Source of the DNA: Bacilli bacterium
GTDB taxonomy: Bacteria; Bacillota_I; Bacilli_A; RF39; UBA660
Assembly (NCBI GenBank): GCA_017404385.1
Contig: JAFRCK010000012.1
Span: 1-64,000 of the forward strand
DNA length: 64,000 nt
Direction: 5' to 3'
This document shows positions 60,503 through 64,000 of this stretch, piece by piece (positions within the stretch are counted from its first letter, which is position 1; each line of letters begins with the position of its first letter). Both the position numbers and the translations under genes were made by a program. The notes under the pieces are model-generated. The model was not told the origin of the DNA and did not search any database. It was given only the letters and a program-made list of their open reading frames with translations.

Positions 60503-60528
60503 ACAAAAATAAGCTAATATCATAGAAT
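60503..60528 (+). promoter_or_regulatory. Candidate sigma-K/E-like mother-cell promoter for cotJ
   Basis: AC (60503-60504), 16 nt, CATAGAAT (60521-60528) matches the sigma-K pattern AC-N16-CATAnnnT. The predicted start would be close to the GAAAGG ribosome site (60535-60540), leaving a very short leader. Fits a spore-coat operon; unproven. Confidence 0.4.
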
Positions 60529-60549
60529 AATAAAGAAAGGAATGGAAGA

Positions 60550-60912
60550 ATGAATGATAATTTATCTATGAATAACACTTTAGTAAGTGTTAAAGAAGGT
60601 TTTAATAGAGGTAATATATTTGATAATTTATATTGGCCATATAAATATATTGCAGATTTTAAATCAAATAATCCAAGAGAAGATTTATTATTAAAAATCC
60701 AAGAATATTGTTTCGCAGCGCATGAAATGAATTTATATTTAGATCTATACCCAAATGATATTCAAGCAATTGGATTATACAATCAGTATAAAGATGAAGC
60801 AGATAGATTAACTAAAGATTATGAAAATAAATATGGAAAAATATGTCTAGGAATAAATGAAAACTATACATGGGATTGGAATAATTCTCCATGGCCATGG
60901 GAAAGGATGTAA
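60550..60912 (+). CDS. CotJA-CotJB fusion spore coat protein
   Basis: 120 aa. Residues about 10-35 (LVSVKEGFNRGNIFDNLYWP) match the CotJA motif (GFxRGTLFPxLYxPY). The rest (about 45-120) is CotJB: LLLKIQEYCFAAHEMNLYLD, LYPNDIQAIGLYNQYKDEAD and the C-terminal YTWDWNNSPWPWERM. In Bacillus and Clostridium these are separate genes of the cotJABC operon. GAAAGG site 9 nt upstream. It precedes cotJC by 2 nt. CotJ proteins form an inner spore coat layer, assembled by the mother cell. Confidence 0.85.
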   Translation: MNDNLSMNNTLVSVKEGFNRGNIFDNLYWPYKYIADFKSNNPREDLLLKIQEYCFAAHEMNLYLDLYPNDIQAIGLYNQYKDEADRLTKDYENKYGKICLGINENYTWDWNNSPWPWERM

Positions 60913-60914
60913 GT

Positions 60915-61478
60915 ATGTGGAAATATGAAAAAAAACTACAGTGCCCAGTTAACATTAAAAATAAAAATGTTAAGATGGCAAAGTATATAATTACTCAAAC
61001 AGGTGGTGCGAATGGTGAACTAGCAGCTACTCTAAGATATATGAATCAAAGATATACTATGCCTGATGATTTTGGAAAAAGCGAATTAACTGACATTGCT
61101 ACCGAAGAACTAGCACATTTAGAAATAATTAGTGCAATGGTTTATCAGTTATTGGATGGCGCAACTGCTGAAGAATTAGAAAAAGAAGGATTAGGTTCGC
61201 AATATACAGAACATAAACTTGGAATTTATCCACAGGATTCAAACGGAATCCCATTTACTGCATCTTATTTTGCAGTTACAGGTGATTATCTAGCTGATAT
61301 TTCAGAAGATATGGCCGCAGAACAAAAGGCAAGAGCAACGTATGAAAATCTTATGGATTTAACTGATGATCCAGATATATTAGCACCACTATCATTTTTA
61401 AGACAAAGAGAAATAGTACACTTCGAAAGATTTAAAAGACTATATGAATTATATTCAGGCAAACAAAAAAAGAAATAG
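60915..61478 (+). CDS. cotJC: CotJC, manganese-catalase-family spore coat protein
   Basis: 187 aa, the usual CotJC size. The di-manganese site residues are visible in GGANGELAATLRYMNQRY, DIATEELAHLEIISAM and LRQREIVHFERFKR (Glu and His ligands). YFAVTGDYLADISEDMAAEQKAR is typical. The start at 60915 (MWKYEKKLQCPV) has AAAGGATG 6-7 nt upstream; in-frame ATGs at 60891 and 60897 lie inside the end of the CotJB part and are less likely. Together with the fusion protein it is a two-gene cotJ operon. Confidence 0.93.
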   Translation: MWKYEKKLQCPVNIKNKNVKMAKYIITQTGGANGELAATLRYMNQRYTMPDDFGKSELTDIATEELAHLEIISAMVYQLLDGATAEELEKEGLGSQYTEHKLGIYPQDSNGIPFTASYFAVTGDYLADISEDMAAEQKARATYENLMDLTDDPDILAPLSFLRQREIVHFERFKRLYELYSGKQKKK

Positions 61479-61494
61479 TAACTATTTCTTTTTA
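61465..61494. terminator. Bidirectional terminator
   Basis: AAAAAAAGAAATAGT pairs with ACTATTTCTTTTT between cotJC and the convergent Lys-rich gene. Confidence 0.85.
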
Positions 61495-61841
61495 GTTGGT
61501 TCTTTTTTTGTAGTTGTCTTTTTAGTTGTTTTCTTAGTTATAGTCTTTTTAGTTGCAGGTTTCTTAGTTGTTGTTTTTTTAACAGTTTTCTTTTCTTCTT
61601 GAACTGGTTTTTCTTCTACTACTTGTTCCATAACAATAGTATCTTCCTTTTCAAATCCATACTCAAATGTTTTATCACTAAATTCTTCTACTCCATCTAT
61701 ATCTACATCTAATATACTTTTTGGCGGTTCTTTTTTAGCATTCTTTTTTGCTTTTATAATAGAAGTTATTACTATTATAAGTAGTAAACTTACAACAACT
61801 GCAACTATAATACCTATTATTTGATCTGTACTTAAATTCAT
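61482..61841 (-). CDS. Membrane-anchored protein with a Lys/Thr/Pro-rich tail
   Basis: 119 aa. One membrane helix at about residues 9-28 (IIGIIVAVVVSLLLIIVITS), an acidic middle, and a 45-residue tail of repeated KKTTTKK/KKPATKK units. The tail resembles histone-H1-like or wall-binding basic tails. Start 61841 (MNLSTDQI), AAGGAAG 8 nt upstream. It could tether DNA or peptidoglycan to the membrane; the sequence does not decide which side the tail faces, though the short N-terminus suggests it is cytoplasmic or the protein is N-out. Confidence 0.72.
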   Translation of the reverse strand: MNLSTDQIIGIIVAVVVSLLLIIVITSIIKAKKNAKKEPPKSILDVDIDGVEEFSDKTFEYGFEKEDTIVMEQVVEEKPVQEEKKTVKKTTTKKPATKKTITKKTTKKTTTKKEPTKKK

Positions 61842-61949
61842 ATAACATACTTCCTTTACTATCTTAAGTATAAAACAAAGTATTGTATTTTTCAATAATT
61901 AATATTGATTTTTATCAATCATATACTATAATTAAGTAAAGGAGGTTAT

Positions 61950-62732
61950 ATGAGTTTCATTTTAATAATTTTAGGAATTATACTTTTTCTTTTATTAATT
62001 TCAATCAAACAAATATCTGAATATGAAAGAGGAATACTTTTTTCTTTTGGCAAATTCAAAAAAATAATGTCTCCAGGTTGGAAAATAGTTTTACCAATAT
62101 TTCAAACTTATAGTAAAGTAGATATAAGAACAAAGGCAGTTGATGTACCAGAACAAGATGCCATTACTAAAGATAATGTATCGATTAGAATAAACGCAGT
62201 TATTTATTATAAAGTATTTGATGCATCAAAAGCTATTCTTGCTGTTGAAAGATATCAATATGCTGTAGGGCAACTTGCACAAACAACTATGAGAAATGCA
62301 GTTGGTGCTGTTTCATTAGATGAATTATTATCAGAAAGAGATAAAATATCTTCTGAAATATGTAATGTCATTGATAAAGCTACTGATCCATGGGGAATAA
62401 AAGTTGAAAATGTAGAATTAAAAGATGTTAAATTACCAGAAGAAATGCAAAGAGTTATTGCTAAAGTAGCTGAAGCAGAAAGAGAAAAAGAAGCAGTTAT
62501 TACTAAATCTAGAGGTGAAAAAGAAGCAGCTGATAATTTAGCAGCCGCTGCTGAAATATTAAGTAATTCTCCAGGTAGTTTACACTTAAGAACTTTAGCT
62601 ACATTAAATGATTTATCATCTGATCAATCAAATACAATTATATTTGCTATCCCAATTGAAGTATTACAAGCATTTGGAGAAAAAAATGCAACAAAAGTGG
62701 TTGAAAAAATAAAAGAAACAACAAAAAAATAG
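61950..62732 (+). CDS. SPFH/stomatin-like (slipin) membrane protein
   Basis: 260 aa. N-terminal hydrophobic hairpin (1-20, FILIILGIILFLLLI), then the band 7 domain with IKQISEYERGILFSFGKFKK, GWKIVLPIFQTYSKVDIRTK, VDVPEQDAITKDNVSIRINA and TTMRNAVGAVSLDELLSERD. A coiled-coil segment with AKVAEAEREKEAVITKSRGE and an oligomerisation end (SDQSNTIIFAIPIEVL) follow. SPFH proteins form membrane microdomain scaffolds. Usually paired with an NfeD gene, not seen here. AAAGGAGG ribosome site. Confidence 0.93.
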   Translation: MSFILIILGIILFLLLISIKQISEYERGILFSFGKFKKIMSPGWKIVLPIFQTYSKVDIRTKAVDVPEQDAITKDNVSIRINAVIYYKVFDASKAILAVERYQYAVGQLAQTTMRNAVGAVSLDELLSERDKISSEICNVIDKATDPWGIKVENVELKDVKLPEEMQRVIAKVAEAEREKEAVITKSRGEKEAADNLAAAAEILSNSPGSLHLRTLATLNDLSSDQSNTIIFAIPIEVLQAFGEKNATKVVEKIKETTKK

Positions 62733-62754
62733 GTTTAAATAAACCTATTTTTTT
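62723..62754. terminator. Bidirectional terminator
   Basis: AAAAAAATAGGTTT pairs with AAACCTATTTTTTT between two convergent genes. Confidence 0.85.
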
Positions 62755-63773
62755 AATAATCCTTTATAATACTCTTCCCACATTTTATAAACATGATCTT
62801 TACTATAAAAACTTGAAATGTATTTAGCATTTTCTACTGCTTCTTTATATACTTTTTTATCATCTCTAAGTTTTTCAATTAGCTTTGCAAAATCATTATT
62901 ATTATCCGCACATAAATATTTTTTAAATAATATATCTTCATATAATTCTAAACTTCTAAGTAGTATAGGAGTATCTGTAGAACATGCTTCTAAAATTGTC
63001 ATAGGAAATAATTCATTATATGATGGAACAAATAATAAGTCACATGCATTAAATAAATCATTCATCTCATCTCTTGGAATAATTCCTATAAAATTAACAT
63101 TCTTTGGTGGATTTTCCATTACTTTTTGTAATTCTTTATGACCATCTGTAATCTTTCCAAATGAGAATCCTCCAGCCCATACAAATTTTACATCAGGTAA
63201 TTTTTTAGCAACTTCTACAAAGTCTAAAACTCCTTTTCTATTTTGTACTTGACCTGCACCTAATACAACAAAATCTTTATCATCTAATTTATATTTTTTT
63301 CTTAAAGCCTTTATTTCTTTATCAGTCTTTTTATAAAACTTTTCTTTAGAAACAAAATTAGGTATATAAGTTATTTTATTTTCATCTAAACCAGCTTTAA
63401 CCATATCTTTTTTAAAAATAGGATTAACTACTACTAAATTATCAGCATTTTTATAAAATTTAATAACATATTTTTTAAATATTTTAAAAGCAAATTTAGG
63501 TAGTTTAATTGAACCATCTAATGTATCTGGTAAAAAGTGTACATACGCAATAGTTGGTACTTTCGCTCTTTTCATTTTAAAATAATTTCTTGGTTCTACT
63601 GTATGTGAATGGATTATATCACTATTCTTAACTTTATCATTTAATAATATTTCAAATTCATCTTTTCCATCTTCTTTTAATAATTTCATTAATTCTAAAT
63701 ATGCAGATCCTACTCCTTGTCCATCAACTGAATCTGCCATAGAAAGCATATTTATTCTTATTTTTTTACTCAT
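62745..63773 (-). CDS. Family 4 (GT4) glycosyltransferase
   Basis: 342 aa, GT-B fold. N-terminal acceptor domain with SVDGQGVGSAYLELMKLL and SDIIHSHTVEPRNY; the linker IPNFVSKEKFYK; donor domain with GAGQVQNRKGVLDFVEVAKK, NVNFIGIIPRDEMNDLFNAC and the nucleotide-sugar E-x7-E motif in PSYNELFPMTILEACSTD. Probably a cell-wall or glycolipid sugar transferase in the cytoplasm. AGGAGG ribosome site. The partial SGNH/acyltransferase gene just upstream on the same strand suggests a surface-polysaccharide neighbourhood. Confidence 0.92.
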   Translation of the reverse strand: MSKKIRINMLSMADSVDGQGVGSAYLELMKLLKEDGKDEFEILLNDKVKNSDIIHSHTVEPRNYFKMKRAKVPTIAYVHFLPDTLDGSIKLPKFAFKIFKKYVIKFYKNADNLVVVNPIFKKDMVKAGLDENKITYIPNFVSKEKFYKKTDKEIKALRKKYKLDDKDFVVLGAGQVQNRKGVLDFVEVAKKLPDVKFVWAGGFSFGKITDGHKELQKVMENPPKNVNFIGIIPRDEMNDLFNACDLLFVPSYNELFPMTILEACSTDTPILLRSLELYEDILFKKYLCADNNNDFAKLIEKLRDDKKVYKEAVENAKYISSFYSKDHVYKMWEEYYKGLLKK

Positions 63774-63829
63774 ATTAACCTCCTACCGGTACATGTCAAT
63801 TATACCATATTTTATTATAATCTACTATT

Positions 63830-64000
63830 TTAATTACCATATATGGCATTATAAATAACTTCTGCATATGCATACATACCATCTGGTTTTAAGTGTATTC
63901 CATCTGCATAAAAATACTCGGGATGATCCTTAGATGCCGCTTCCCAATCAACTATATGTATATTAGGATAGTTTTTAGCAAATTCACTAAATCTAGTGTT
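63830..64000 (-). CDS. C-terminal end of an SGNH-hydrolase/OatA-type acyltransferase (partial)
   Basis: The last 56 codons are in view; the 5' part lies beyond the window. The segment IHIVDWEAASKDHPEYFYAD followed by GIHLKPDGMYAYAEVIYNAI is the C-terminal block of OatA-like SGNH domains, with the catalytic Asp and His in D-G-I-H. Such proteins O-acetylate peptidoglycan or other surface glycans. About 56 nt upstream of the glycosyltransferase start. Confidence 0.8.
   Translation of the reverse strand, partial: NTRFSEFAKNYPNIHIVDWEAASKDHPEYFYADGIHLKPDGMYAYAEVIYNAIYGN

Overview
The window is a low-GC (roughly 30% by eye), gene-dense stretch of a Gram-positive, endospore-forming bacterium using the standard code (tryptophans are TGG in every gene checked). 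Sporulation genes (spoIIAA, sigF, spoVAC-D-E, dacF-like, cotJ), two T-box riboswitches, penicillin-binding-type carboxypeptidases and the style of the surface proteins point to an uncultured gut Bacillota/Bacilli lineage (RF39/Erysipelotrichia-like). That placement is an inference; no phylogeny was computed.

Layout. 1-350: the 5' end of a 16S rRNA on the minus strand with its promoter. 351-6270: a compact form of the ancestral dacF-spoIIA-spoVA cluster in which the anti-sigma factor gene spoIIAB is absent, plus a VanY-type peptidase and queH. 6308-6476: tRNA-Gly(TCC) with promoter and terminator. 6433-21520: an accessory island behind the tRNA with a large serine recombinase, TnpV, a MobC-like protein, an oriT-like repeat, a probable relaxase remnant, a structured small-RNA candidate, several large unrecognised proteins (1259, 513 and 427 aa, the last with a HopA1-like signature), a 1025-aa SF2 helicase with six helicase-associated repeats, and at least three decayed genes. 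Short matches to the tRNA 3' end recur inside and at the right edge.

21600-34900: cell-surface genes, dominated by an 8-kb gene for a 2671-aa repeat protein with an internal sorting-like signal, a GC-rich patch resembling a diversity-generating retroelement variable region, and a C-terminal tyrosine-phosphatase domain. Three unknown cytoplasmic proteins follow. 34900-44700: a heterodimeric ABC exporter, DUF2752 and DUF4186 proteins, proS and metG each behind a T-box, and a short Rel protein whose synthetase site looks impaired but whose hydrolase site is intact.

44700-52500: the most novel unit, a tightly overlapping seven-gene operon (radical SAM, NADAR, PLP aminotransferase, CYTH, P-loop kinase, HelD-like protein, unknown). 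Two P-loop proteins lack the Walker-A lysine. It starts behind a 31-codon hydrophobic leader ORF and a terminator, using a promoter nearly identical to that of the rel leader just downstream. 52497-53498: divergently, a histidine-rich leader peptide and attenuator precede a CntK-like (DapF-fold) histidine racemase.

53500-64000: an rdgB-like pseudogene, a candidate type I toxin-antitoxin locus, tex, dinB, a cotJA-cotJB fusion with cotJC, a stomatin-like protein, a glycosyltransferase, the 3' end of an SGNH/OatA-type gene, and several unknown proteins.
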